Part shown: piece by piece, positions 53,617-61,576 of the stretch | Position numbering within the stretch: the first letter of the stretch is position 1 | Layout: each line of letters begins with the position of its first letter | Notes under the pieces: model-generated | What the model saw: only the letters and a program-made list of their open reading frames with translations | Databases searched by the model: none | What the model was told of the DNA's origin: nothing | Program-made: the position numbers and the translations under genes | Assembly: GCF_004320525.1 (NCBI RefSeq) | Contig: NZ_SIHX01000013.1 | Coordinates: 30,190-94,189 of the forward strand | Source of the DNA: Arthrobacter sp. S39 | Lineage (GTDB): Bacteria; Actinomycetota; Actinomycetes; Actinomycetales; Micrococcaceae | Length of the DNA: 64,000 nucleotides | Direction of reading: 5' to 3'

Positions 53617-54278
53617 CAGCGCTGGCTGGGGTGGGCGGGCCAGGGGGCGTCGGCGGGGCGGAGGCCCGCAAAGCCGTCAGCGCGTGCTGCGGCGGCGGCA
53701 AGGATCCCGACGACGGCGGACGGGTTATGCAGCTTCCCTTCCAGGACTGCGGCCACGGCGTCGTCGAGGGCTATCCAGTGGAACTCAATCTCCGCTTCCT
53801 CGTCCGTCCGCTCGTGGCGCTCATGGTGGGGCACCTCGGTGAGGTCGCGGGCAAGGTAGATCCTGATGGCCTCGCTGGAGGAGCCGGGCGAATTAAAGAA
53901 ATCGGCCAGGACGTTCCATGTGCCGGCGGCGAGATCCGCTTCTTCGGCGAGCTCGCGGGCGGCGCCGGTGACGAACTCTTCCCCCTCCACGTCCAGCAGG
54001 CCGGCCGGGATCTCCCAAAGGTCCATGCCGACGGGGTGCCGGTACTGCTTCAGGAGCAGGATTTCGCCCGCCTCGTTCATGGGCAGCACCGCGACTGCGC
54101 CGGGGTGGTCGATGTAGTCGCGGGTGAGGGCGTCGCCGGAGTCGCTCAGCTGGAAACTGTCGCTGACCACGTCCCAGATCCGGCCTTCGTAGACCTTCTC
54201 GGTGGACAAAAGACGGCGCGGGCTCGGTGCATCCGAAACCTTCCGTGCAGCATGGGGGGTTTCAGGTGTACCGGGCAT
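53616..54278 (-). CDS. NUDIX ADP-ribose pyrophosphatase
   Basis: A 220-residue NUDIX enzyme, probably hydrolysing ADP-ribose (Rv1700-like by position). The Nudix box begins at GLLDVEGE and ends AREL-AEEAD near residues 93-115, and the LLKQYRHPVGMDLWEIPAG stretch is typical of the ADP-ribose group. I placed the ATG at 54278 behind AAAGGA; the frame is open further upstream only as a shadow of pyrG. It lies between pyrG and xerD. Confidence 0.92.
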   Translation of the reverse strand: MPGTPETPHAARKVSDAPSPRRLLSTEKVYEGRIWDVVSDSFQLSDSGDALTRDYIDHPGAVAVLPMNEAGEILLLKQYRHPVGMDLWEIPAGLLDVEGEEFVTGAARELAEEADLAAGTWNVLADFFNSPGSSSEAIRIYLARDLTEVPHHERHERTDEEAEIEFHWIALDDAVAAVLEGKLHNPSAVVGILAAAAARADGFAGLRPADAPWPAHPSQR

Positions 54279-54303
54279 CGCGCCGTCCTTTACGTATTCG
54301 GTT

Positions 54304-56118
54304 TTACTTTGCGGCGACCGTGCGTGCCTGCTTGGCCGCCGGCGCACCGGTATCGGTGTCCGAAGCCTCGGGGGCCTCCGGGGCTGCGGCGCCGGGCAGT
54401 CCGGCATCCCGCAGGTCGTTGCCGGCCTGGTGGTCCAGGGCGGCCTTGACCAGTCCGGCGAACAGCGGGTGCGGCCGGGTGGGCCGGGAGCTGAGCTCGG
54501 GGTGTGCCTGCGTTGCCACGTAGTACGGGTGCACCTCGCGCGGCAGTTCAACGTATTCCACGAGCTTGCCGTCCGGTGACGTTCCGGAGAACACCAGGCC
54601 CTTCTCGGCGATCTGTCCGCGGTACTTGTTGTTGACCTCGTAGCGGTGGCGGTGCCGTTCGCTGACGGTGGTCTTGCCGTAGGTCTCGGCGATGACGGAG
54701 CCGGCGTCGAGCTTGGCTTCGTACAGGCCCAGGCGCATGGTGCCACCGAGGTCGCCCTTGCCTTCGACGATGTCCAGCTGCTCTTCCATGGTGGCAATGA
54801 CCGGGTACTTGGAATCGGGCTCGAACTCGGACGAGGACGCGCCTTCCAGTCCCACCACGTTCCGGGCGTATTCGATCACCATGCACTGCAGGCCGAGGCA
54901 AAGGCCCAGGACCGGCAGTTTGGTTTCCCGGGCGTACTTGAGCGCCCCGAGCTTACCTTCGAGGCCACGGATGCCGAAGCCGCCGGGCACGCAGATGGCG
55001 TCCACGCCGTCGAGGGAAGCAACGGCACCCTCGTGGGTTTCGCATTCGTCCGACGGCACCCAGCGGATCTTGACCTTCGTGTCGTTGGCGAAACCGCCGG
55101 CGCGCAGGGCCTCCGTGACGGACAGGTAGGCGTCCGGGAGGTCGATGTATTTGCCCACCAGCGCGATCTCAACCTCGTGCTTGGGGTTGTGGACGGCTTC
55201 GAGCAGCTTGTCCCAGCTGGTCCAGTCGACGTCCTTGAACGGCAGGTCCAGGGCACGGACGATGTAGGAGTCCAGGCCCTGGGAGTGCAGGGTCTTGGGG
55301 ATGTCGTAGATGCTGGGTGCGTCGGCGGCGTTCACCACGGCGTCGATGTCGACGTCGCACATGCGGCCGATCTTCTCCCGCATGGCGTCGGGCACTTCGC
55401 GGTCCGAGCGGATCACGATGGCTTCCGGCTGGATGCCGATGGAGCGCAAGGCTGCCACCGAGTGCTGCGTCGGCTTGGTCTTCAGTTCCTGGGACGGGCC
55501 GATGTACGGGACCAGGGAGACGTGCAGGAAGAAGACGTTGCCGCGGCCGATGTCCTGGCGGACCTGGCGGGCTGACTCCAGGAACGGCTGGGACTCGATG
55601 TCGCCGACGGTGCCGCCGATCTCGGTGATGATGACGTCCGGGGCGTTCTTGCCTTCGGCGGGCAGCCGCATCCGGCGCTTGATCTCATCCGTGATGTGCG
55701 GGATGACCTGGACGGTGTCGCCGAGGTATTCGCCGCGGCGTTCCTTGGCGATCACGGTGGAGTACACCTGGCCGGTGGTCACGTTCGCCGAGCCTTCAAG
55801 GTTTTCGTCCAGGAAGCGCTCGTAGTGTCCGATGTCGAGGTCCGTCTCGGCGCCGTCGTCAGTCACGAAGACTTCGCCGTGCTGGAAGGGGTTCATCGTG
55901 CCCGGATCCACGTTCAGGTAGGGATCGAGCTTCTGCATAGTTACAGACAGGCCGCGTGCCCGCAGGAGGTGGCCGAGGCTTGAAGCCGTCAGCCCCTTAC
56001 CGAGCGAGGACGCCACACCACCGGTTACGAAGATGTGTTTGGTCGTCTTGGACGAGCCCGGGAACCGGGAATTTACACGGGAATTTGATCGCTGCACCAC
56101 GGAATTCGAGCCTATCAT
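54304..56118 (-). CDS. pyrG: PyrG, CTP synthase
   Basis: Glutamine-dependent amination of UTP. The synthetase domain starts at about residue 24 with KHIFVTGGVASSLGKG and has DPYLNVDPGTMNPFQHGEVFV. The glutaminase domain carries the nucleophile Cys in LGLCLGLQCMVIEYAR and the His-Glu pair in QAHPELSSRPT. A tail of about 50 residues is Ala/Pro-rich. ATG at 56118 (604 aa), with GGAAGG 8 nt upstream. Confidence 0.96.
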   Translation of the reverse strand: MIGSNSVVQRSNSRVNSRFPGSSKTTKHIFVTGGVASSLGKGLTASSLGHLLRARGLSVTMQKLDPYLNVDPGTMNPFQHGEVFVTDDGAETDLDIGHYERFLDENLEGSANVTTGQVYSTVIAKERRGEYLGDTVQVIPHITDEIKRRMRLPAEGKNAPDVIITEIGGTVGDIESQPFLESARQVRQDIGRGNVFFLHVSLVPYIGPSQELKTKPTQHSVAALRSIGIQPEAIVIRSDREVPDAMREKIGRMCDVDIDAVVNAADAPSIYDIPKTLHSQGLDSYIVRALDLPFKDVDWTSWDKLLEAVHNPKHEVEIALVGKYIDLPDAYLSVTEALRAGGFANDTKVKIRWVPSDECETHEGAVASLDGVDAICVPGGFGIRGLEGKLGALKYARETKLPVLGLCLGLQCMVIEYARNVVGLEGASSSEFEPDSKYPVIATMEEQLDIVEGKGDLGGTMRLGLYEAKLDAGSVIAETYGKTTVSERHRHRYEVNNKYRGQIAEKGLVFSGTSPDGKLVEYVELPREVHPYYVATQAHPELSSRPTRPHPLFAGLVKAALDHQAGNDLRDAGLPGAAAPEAPEASDTDTGAPAAKQARTVAAK

Positions 56119-56203
56119 CAAATGAGCCTTCCAAGGATCGCCGAAACTGTTCCCCAAATGCTCCAGTGTGCAGTGCGGGCAGCCTTACGATCAAGGGGTG
56201 ACC

Positions 56204-56719
56204 ATGGATCCGGACCCTGAAAACGCACTATCAGGCACTGCCGGCGGGGCGGGTGCCGGGAATTTGCCGGTCTTCCGGTCGCTGGCGCTGGAGTCCATCC
56301 CGGCGCCGGACTACGCCGATGTGATTGTCCTCCCAGTCCCCCAGGGCGCTTCGGCGGAGCCGCGGGTCTGGGCGGAGGAGCTGTTCTCGCTGAAGTCCGT
56401 GCCCGGCTGGGTGGCGGCGCTGATGGGCCTGCGGCAGGCATTGGTTGGACTGGTGGGCATCAGCAGGGCGCCGGCCGGGGTATTTGCCGTCGCAGAGGTC
56501 CGGGGCGAGGAAGCGCTGATCAGCGCGGACGACACGCACCTGGACTTCCGCTGCGGAGTCGCTTTCGACGCCGGCGCCCGGCTGTTGCGTGTCACCACGG
56601 CCGTGCGCCTGAAGGGCTGGCGGGGGCGGCTGTACTTCGCTCCCGTGCGGCTGCTGCATCCGCTGGTGGTCCACGCCATGATGGCCCGCACCATCCGCCG
56701 CCTGGCGGTCCTGCCCTAA
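56204..56719 (+). CDS. DUF2867 family protein
   Basis: A 171-residue protein of the DUF2867 family, recognised by VWAEELFSLKSVPGWVAALMGLR, DDTHLDFRCGV and the C-terminal block YFAPVRLLHPLVVHAMM. The function of the family is unknown. ATG at 56204 after AAGGGG. It is the only plus-strand gene in the 52.6-63.4 kb stretch, divergent from pyrG and convergent with recN. Confidence 0.8.
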   Translation: MDPDPENALSGTAGGAGAGNLPVFRSLALESIPAPDYADVIVLPVPQGASAEPRVWAEELFSLKSVPGWVAALMGLRQALVGLVGISRAPAGVFAVAEVRGEEALISADDTHLDFRCGVAFDAGARLLRVTTAVRLKGWRGRLYFAPVRLLHPLVVHAMMARTIRRLAVLP

Positions 56720-56742
56720 CGGCCGTCAGGCCCGCTGCGCTG

Positions 56743-58482
56743 TTACGCCCGCTGCGGCAGCAGCTTGGCGTCGTCGAGCAGCTCCTGGGCGTGGGCCTGC
56801 GCCGATTCGGAATCCTCCTGGCCGGCCAGCATCCGGGCGAGCTCCTTGACCCGTTCGGGGCCGTTGAGCAGCCGCACGTCGCTGGAGGTGAACCCGGTGG
56901 CGGTGCCGCCGTCGGCTCCCCTGACCGATGTCTTGGTAACGGTGATGTGCTGGTCCGCGAACGCGGCGACCTGGGGCAGGTGGGTGACCACCAGGACCTG
57001 CACGTGCTGGGCCAGCATGGCCAGCCGGCGGCCGATCTCGACGGCGGCCCGGCCACCCACGCCGGCGTCCACTTCGTCGAACACAAACGTGGGCACCGGA
57101 TCAACGGCGGCGAGGACCACTTCGATGGCCAGCATCACGCGGGACAGTTCACCGCCTGAGGCGCCCTTGCCCAGCGGACGGGCCGGCGCGCCGGAGTGGG
57201 GCTGGAGCAGGAACGAGATCTCGTCGGCGCCGTAGGGCATGAGCTGGGCGGCGGGCTCGATGGTGATCACCAGGGTCGCGTCGGCCATGGCCAGCGCCTT
57301 CAGTTCGGCACTGACGCGTGCCGAAAGGTCCTTGGCGGCCTTGCTCCGGACCTTGCTGATGGCGGCGGCCTGCTTCGTCAGCTCGGCTTCGGTCCGGGCC
57401 ACTTCCGCGCCCAGCGCCTCGATCCGGGTGGAATCGTCCTGCAGTTCGTCGAACCGTACGCGCGCGTTCTCCGTCCACACCAGGACCTCATCGATGCTGG
57501 GGGCATACTTGCGGACCAGCTTGGCCAGCCCGGCCCGCCGGTCCTCGATTTCCGCGAGCCGCTCCGGGCCCTCAGAATCCAGGCCTGCCTGGTAGCTGGC
57601 CAGTTCCGTGGCGATGTCGTTCAGCAGGAAGCCCACCTCAGCCAGGCGGGCAGCTGCCGCGCCGAGCTCGGCGTCGTGCTCGGCAACATGTTCCAGGGTC
57701 CGCTTCGCCGCGTCCACCAGGGTTGTGGCGTCGCCCTCGTCACCGTAGTCCTCGGCGATGAGGGCCTGGTGCGCGGTGTTGGCGGCAATCCTGAGCTCTT
57801 CGACGTTGGCCAGTTTCACGGCCTCCGCCTTGAGGGACTCGTCCTCCCCCGGCTGCGGATCCACCTCATCGATTTCAGCCAGCGCGATCTGAAGCGACTC
57901 CGCTTCCCGCAGCCTGTCCCGGGCCGCGCCGGTCAATGTCTCCAGCTCAGACTGGCTGGCCTTCCAGTGGCTGTACAGGGCCTGGTAGGTGCCCAGCGGA
58001 CCAGCCAGGGCGTCACCGGCAAACTTGTCCAGGGCACCGCGCTGGGCGAGTGCCCCCTTCAGCCTGATCTGGTCCGACTGGCCATGGACCACCACCAGGC
58101 TTTCACCGATCTCCGCGAGGACCCCCACGGGGGCGGCACGCCCGCCAAGGTAGGCGCGGCTGCGTCCGTCCGCACCCAGGCGGCGGGCAAGGATCAGTTC
58201 AGCGCCGCCGTCGAACTCCTCCACCTCGGCACCGGCCTCCAGGGCGCGTGCGATGGCAGCGTGTCCGGCGTCGAGCCTGAGCACCGCCTCCGCGGAGGCG
58301 CTCTTCGCGCCGCTGCGGACGGCACCGGCGTCGGACCTGGCACCCAGCAGGAGCCCGACGGCGGTGACCACCATGGTCTTTCCTGCGCCGGTCTCGCCGG
58401 TTACCACGCTCAGCCCGGGGCCCAGCGGCAGTGTGGCGTCGGTGATGACGCCCAGATCGCGGATTCTCAGTTCTTCAAGCAT
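56743..58482 (-). CDS. recN: RecN, DNA repair ATPase
   Basis: SMC-like double-strand-break repair protein, 579 aa. The Walker A motif GETGAGKT (29-36) and the N-terminal LRIRDLGVI are typical. A coiled-coil middle (about 160-370) separates it from the C-terminal ABC signature SGGELSR and Walker B TFVFDEVDAGVG. Only 3 nt separate it from nadK. Confidence 0.95.
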   Translation of the reverse strand: MLEELRIRDLGVITDATLPLGPGLSVVTGETGAGKTMVVTAVGLLLGARSDAGAVRSGAKSASAEAVLRLDAGHAAIARALEAGAEVEEFDGGAELILARRLGADGRSRAYLGGRAAPVGVLAEIGESLVVVHGQSDQIRLKGALAQRGALDKFAGDALAGPLGTYQALYSHWKASQSELETLTGAARDRLREAESLQIALAEIDEVDPQPGEDESLKAEAVKLANVEELRIAANTAHQALIAEDYGDEGDATTLVDAAKRTLEHVAEHDAELGAAAARLAEVGFLLNDIATELASYQAGLDSEGPERLAEIEDRRAGLAKLVRKYAPSIDEVLVWTENARVRFDELQDDSTRIEALGAEVARTEAELTKQAAAISKVRSKAAKDLSARVSAELKALAMADATLVITIEPAAQLMPYGADEISFLLQPHSGAPARPLGKGASGGELSRVMLAIEVVLAAVDPVPTFVFDEVDAGVGGRAAVEIGRRLAMLAQHVQVLVVTHLPQVAAFADQHITVTKTSVRGADGGTATGFTSSDVRLLNGPERVKELARMLAGQEDSESAQAHAQELLDDAKLLPQRA

Positions 58483-58485
58483 GAT

Positions 58486-59511
58486 TCACTTTGCTGTTGA
58501 CGGATCGGTTTCATCTTCAGGGTGGTCTGCGTGCGTGACCTGCAGCGGCGCCATCGGCCGGGGCGTCCGGACAATCGGGATCGGGCCGGTGTGGATGGCT
58601 TCCGCCTGCGGAACGGGACCCCTCCAGCCGTGGATGGGGAGCTCGAATTTCCGGACCAGCCGTCCGGAAAAGGGTGTCTGGTGAGTCCTGGCGAGGCGGA
58701 CCGGCGTGGCGGATTTGGTCACTTCCACGCGCGCGCCCGGCGGCAGGTCCACGGAGCGGCGGCCATCGCACCAGAGCACGCCCATGGCGTCGGTGCGGTT
58801 CAGGACCTCCACCGCCAGCCGCGACCTTGGCGAGACCACCAGGGGCTTGGCAAAGAGGGCGTGGGCGCTGATGGGGACGATCAGGAGGGCTTCGACCTCC
58901 GGCCAGACAACGGGCCCGCCGGCCGAGAAGGCATACGCCGTGGACCCGGTGGGGGTGGCCAGCACCACGCCGTCGCAGCCGAAAGTGGTCAGCGGACGCT
59001 CGTCGACTTCGGTGACCACCTCGAGCATCCGTTCCCGGTTGCCCTTTTCGATGGCAGCCTCGTTCAGGGCCCAGGTGTGCCAGATTTTCTGGCCGCGTAC
59101 CCACACCTGCACGTCGATGGTCATGCGTTCTTCCACCGTGTAGTCGCGGCGGGCAATCCACTCCACCGTCTGGGCGAGGTCGGCCCGCTCGCTCTCGGCG
59201 AGGAAGCCCACGTGGCCGAGGTTGACGCCGAGCAGGGGGACGTCCACTTCCCGCACCAGCTCGGCTGCGCGCAGGATTGTCCCGTCGCCGCCGAGCACCA
59301 TGACCAGCTCAACATCGGGGAGCTGCACGTGGTCGTGCAGGACCTCCACTGGCTGGGTCAGGTGCCCGAAGAAGCGCTCCATGTCGCCCAGCTCGGATTC
59401 CTGCATCACCGGGACGATGCCCGAGGCGTGCAGCTGGGCGCAGGCTTCCCAGGCGGCCTTCAGTGATTCCTCGCGGCCGGTGTGGGCAAGGACCAATACG
59501 CGCCTGCTCAT
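58486..59511 (-). CDS. nadK: NadK, NAD kinase
   Basis: Makes NADP from NAD. 341 aa with the GGDGT motif in VLGGDGTILRAAELV, NLGHVGFLAE and the second block TPTGSTAYAFSAGGPVV. The ATG at 59511 follows the tlyA stop by 13 nt, with a GAGGG site. The C-terminal 50 or so residues are variable. Confidence 0.95.
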   Translation of the reverse strand: MSRRVLVLAHTGREESLKAAWEACAQLHASGIVPVMQESELGDMERFFGHLTQPVEVLHDHVQLPDVELVMVLGGDGTILRAAELVREVDVPLLGVNLGHVGFLAESERADLAQTVEWIARRDYTVEERMTIDVQVWVRGQKIWHTWALNEAAIEKGNRERMLEVVTEVDERPLTTFGCDGVVLATPTGSTAYAFSAGGPVVWPEVEALLIVPISAHALFAKPLVVSPRSRLAVEVLNRTDAMGVLWCDGRRSVDLPPGARVEVTKSATPVRLARTHQTPFSGRLVRKFELPIHGWRGPVPQAEAIHTGPIPIVRTPRPMAPLQVTHADHPEDETDPSTAK

Positions 59512-59524
59512 CAGGTTCCGCCCT

Positions 59525-60337
59525 CTAGTGGTTCGGCCAAAGACGTCCAAGCAACCCAGCAATGGCTGAATCGCGCTCTTCGATCTTAGGCAAGTCTTGG
59601 GTCATCCTGCGCTTTATCCACAGGAAGTATTCGACGTTTCCGTCCTGGCCCGGCAACGGACTCGCCGCGAGGCCGCACAGGTCCACGCCGGCGTCGAGCG
59701 AAGCATTGGCGACTTTTTCCACCGCCATCCGGCGTTCGCGCTCGGAATTCACCACTCCGGTGCGGCCGAGGCGGTCCTTGCCGATCTCAAACTGGGGCTT
59801 CACCATCAGCACCAGGTCACCGCCCGGTTCCGTGCTCAGGGCCAGCGGCAGGACCACCATCGTCAGTGAAATGAAGGACAGGTCCGCGACCGTCAGTGAC
59901 ACGGTGCCGCCGATGTCATCGGCTGACATGTACCGGACGTTGAGGCCCTCGTGCACCTCCACCCGGGGATCGTTCCGGAGCTGCGGCACCAGCTGGCCGT
60001 GCCCGACGTCGACAGCCACCACGTGTGCCGCACCGCGCCTCAGGAGAACATCGGTGAAGCCGCCGGTGGAGGCACCGGCGTCCAGGCACCTTTTGCCCGC
60101 GACAGTGATGGCGGGAAAAGCGTCCAGCGCGCCGGCAAGTTTGTGGCCGGCCCGGCTGACGTAGCTGTCCTCTTCGCTGTGTTCGACAGCCAGGTCCTTG
60201 CCGTCGTCCACCTGCAGCGAGGCTTTGGACAGCACCTGGCCGGCCGAGGTCACCCTGCCTTCGGAAATCAGGGCCGCGGCGTGCGTGCGTGACCGTGCCA
60301 GGCCGCGCGCAACCAGTGCCTGGTCGAGTCTCGCCAT
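59525..60337 (-). CDS. tlyA: TlyA-family 2'-O-methyltransferase (16S/23S rRNA)
   Basis: 270 aa. The N-terminal S4 RNA-binding domain (RLDQALVARGLARSRTHAAALI) is followed by an FtsJ-like methyltransferase domain with the SAM motif CLDAGASTGGFTDVLL. In Mycobacterium TlyA methylates C1409 of 16S and C1920 of 23S rRNA, giving capreomycin sensitivity. The ATG 60337 is preferred; a GTG two codons earlier overlaps the previous stop. Located between the small hypothetical gene and nadK, as in mycobacteria. Confidence 0.94.
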   Translation of the reverse strand: MARLDQALVARGLARSRTHAAALISEGRVTSAGQVLSKASLQVDDGKDLAVEHSEEDSYVSRAGHKLAGALDAFPAITVAGKRCLDAGASTGGFTDVLLRRGAAHVVAVDVGHGQLVPQLRNDPRVEVHEGLNVRYMSADDIGGTVSLTVADLSFISLTMVVLPLALSTEPGGDLVLMVKPQFEIGKDRLGRTGVVNSERERRMAVEKVANASLDAGVDLCGLAASPLPGQDGNVEYFLWIKRRMTQDLPKIEERDSAIAGLLGRLWPNH

Positions 60338-60339
60338 GC

Positions 60340-60570
60340 TCACGCCCCGCCGTTTCCGGCCGCAGGCTCTTCGTTCAGGGATTCGAGCAGGGCGTCATGG
60401 AGTTCGGCGTAGATGGCCTCATGGTCTGCCACCGGCGTGGCGTGGAGACCATCCAGTCCGGCCAGGGCGGCGTGGACGGACGGGTCCCCCACTTCCGCGT
60501 CTGCGGTGTCCGGCCACTCCGGGGTGGGCTGGGCTGCAATCGGGTGGTGCGCTTCGTTCAGCTCAGTCAT
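60340..60570 (-). CDS. Small conserved-position hypothetical protein
   Basis: A 76-residue acidic protein rich in Ala, Glu, Asp and His. I recognise no domain. Its position between the HAD phosphatase and tlyA matches a short conserved hypothetical gene (Rv1693) in mycobacteria, which supports it being real. Its stop overlaps the GTG upstream of tlyA (GTGA). Confidence 0.72.
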   Translation of the reverse strand: MTELNEAHHPIAAQPTPEWPDTADAEVGDPSVHAALAGLDGLHATPVADHEAIYAELHDALLESLNEEPAAGNGGA

Positions 60571-60579
60571 TTGACCAGT

Positions 60580-61569
60580 CTAATGACTGAGCCACTCGAG
60601 TTTGGGCGCACTGGCTGTGGCGGCCTCGGGGACCGCAGCCCACCAGGCGGCACAGGCCGCGCGCCAGGAGTCGAGGTCGCCGTCACTGCCATGGACGTGG
60701 ACGGTGTCGCCGCTGACCCGGGCGGTGGACGTTCCGCAGCGGTATGTTCCGTCAGTGTGCTCGACGGCCGGGTACGGCACATAAAGGTCCGTCAGTGAGT
60801 TGATGACGTAGTCCGGGCGTTCGGCCGTGCGTGCAGCCAGGATGGTTTCCCTGGTGTCGACGCCGGTCAGGACGGCCACGGTGGCAAAGCCTGCGTTGTT
60901 GCCGCCGAGGATGTCGGTGTCCAGACGGTCTCCCACCACCAGCGGGCGGTCAGCGGCAAGCCGCTTCGCCGCAGCGTGGAAAAGCGGCGCCTCCGGCTTG
61001 CCCGCGACGCGCGGCGTCTGGCCCGTGGCAGCTGCAACAGCCGCCACCAGGGTGCCGTTGCCCGGGGCGATGCCGCGTGCCTGGGGAATGGACATGTCAG
61101 TGTTTGTGGCCACCCACAGGGCTCCGGCAGCGACCACGTAGGCAGCTTCGGCCAGGTCCTTCCAGCCGATCGCAGGGTTGAAGCCCTGGACCACGGCCAC
61201 GGGGTCATCGTCCTGGCTGCTGACGGGAGTCAGGCCCACGAGCTCAATCTCCTGCGCCAGTGCCGGGCTGCCGGTGATCAGGACCCGGGCACCGGGTGCC
61301 AGCAGCGACGCCAGGAGTTCAGCGGCGGCCTGCGAGGAACTGACCACCTGCTGGTCCTCGGCGGGGGCACCGAGCTCCCGGAGGTGCTCGGCAACCTGCG
61401 CCGGTGTACGGGAGGCATTGTTGGTGACATACCCGAGGCCGATTCCCAGTCCGGCCAGTTGCTGCAGCGACTCCACGGCGCCAGGGATGGCGTGCGGACC
61501 GGCGTAGACCACGCCGTCAAGGTCGGCGAGCAGGGCGTCAAACAGCGAAATGAGGGGAACAGCAGTCAT
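60580..61569 (-). CDS. HAD-superfamily (class IIA) phosphatase
   Basis: A 329-residue NagD-like sugar or nucleotide phosphatase. The nucleophile motif DLDG (16-19) is in LLADLDGVVYAGP; the cap and the C-terminal motifs GKPEAPLF and VVGDRLDTDILGGNNAG complete the fold. The C-terminal extension of about 80 residues is specific to this lineage. ATG at 61569, 7 nt after the TPR gene. Substrate unknown. Confidence 0.87.
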   Translation of the reverse strand: MTAVPLISLFDALLADLDGVVYAGPHAIPGAVESLQQLAGLGIGLGYVTNNASRTPAQVAEHLRELGAPAEDQQVVSSSQAAAELLASLLAPGARVLITGSPALAQEIELVGLTPVSSQDDDPVAVVQGFNPAIGWKDLAEAAYVVAAGALWVATNTDMSIPQARGIAPGNGTLVAAVAAATGQTPRVAGKPEAPLFHAAAKRLAADRPLVVGDRLDTDILGGNNAGFATVAVLTGVDTRETILAARTAERPDYVINSLTDLYVPYPAVEHTDGTYRCGTSTARVSGDTVHVHGSDGDLDSWRAACAAWWAAVPEAATASAPKLEWLSH

Positions 61570-61576
61570 CGTCGGA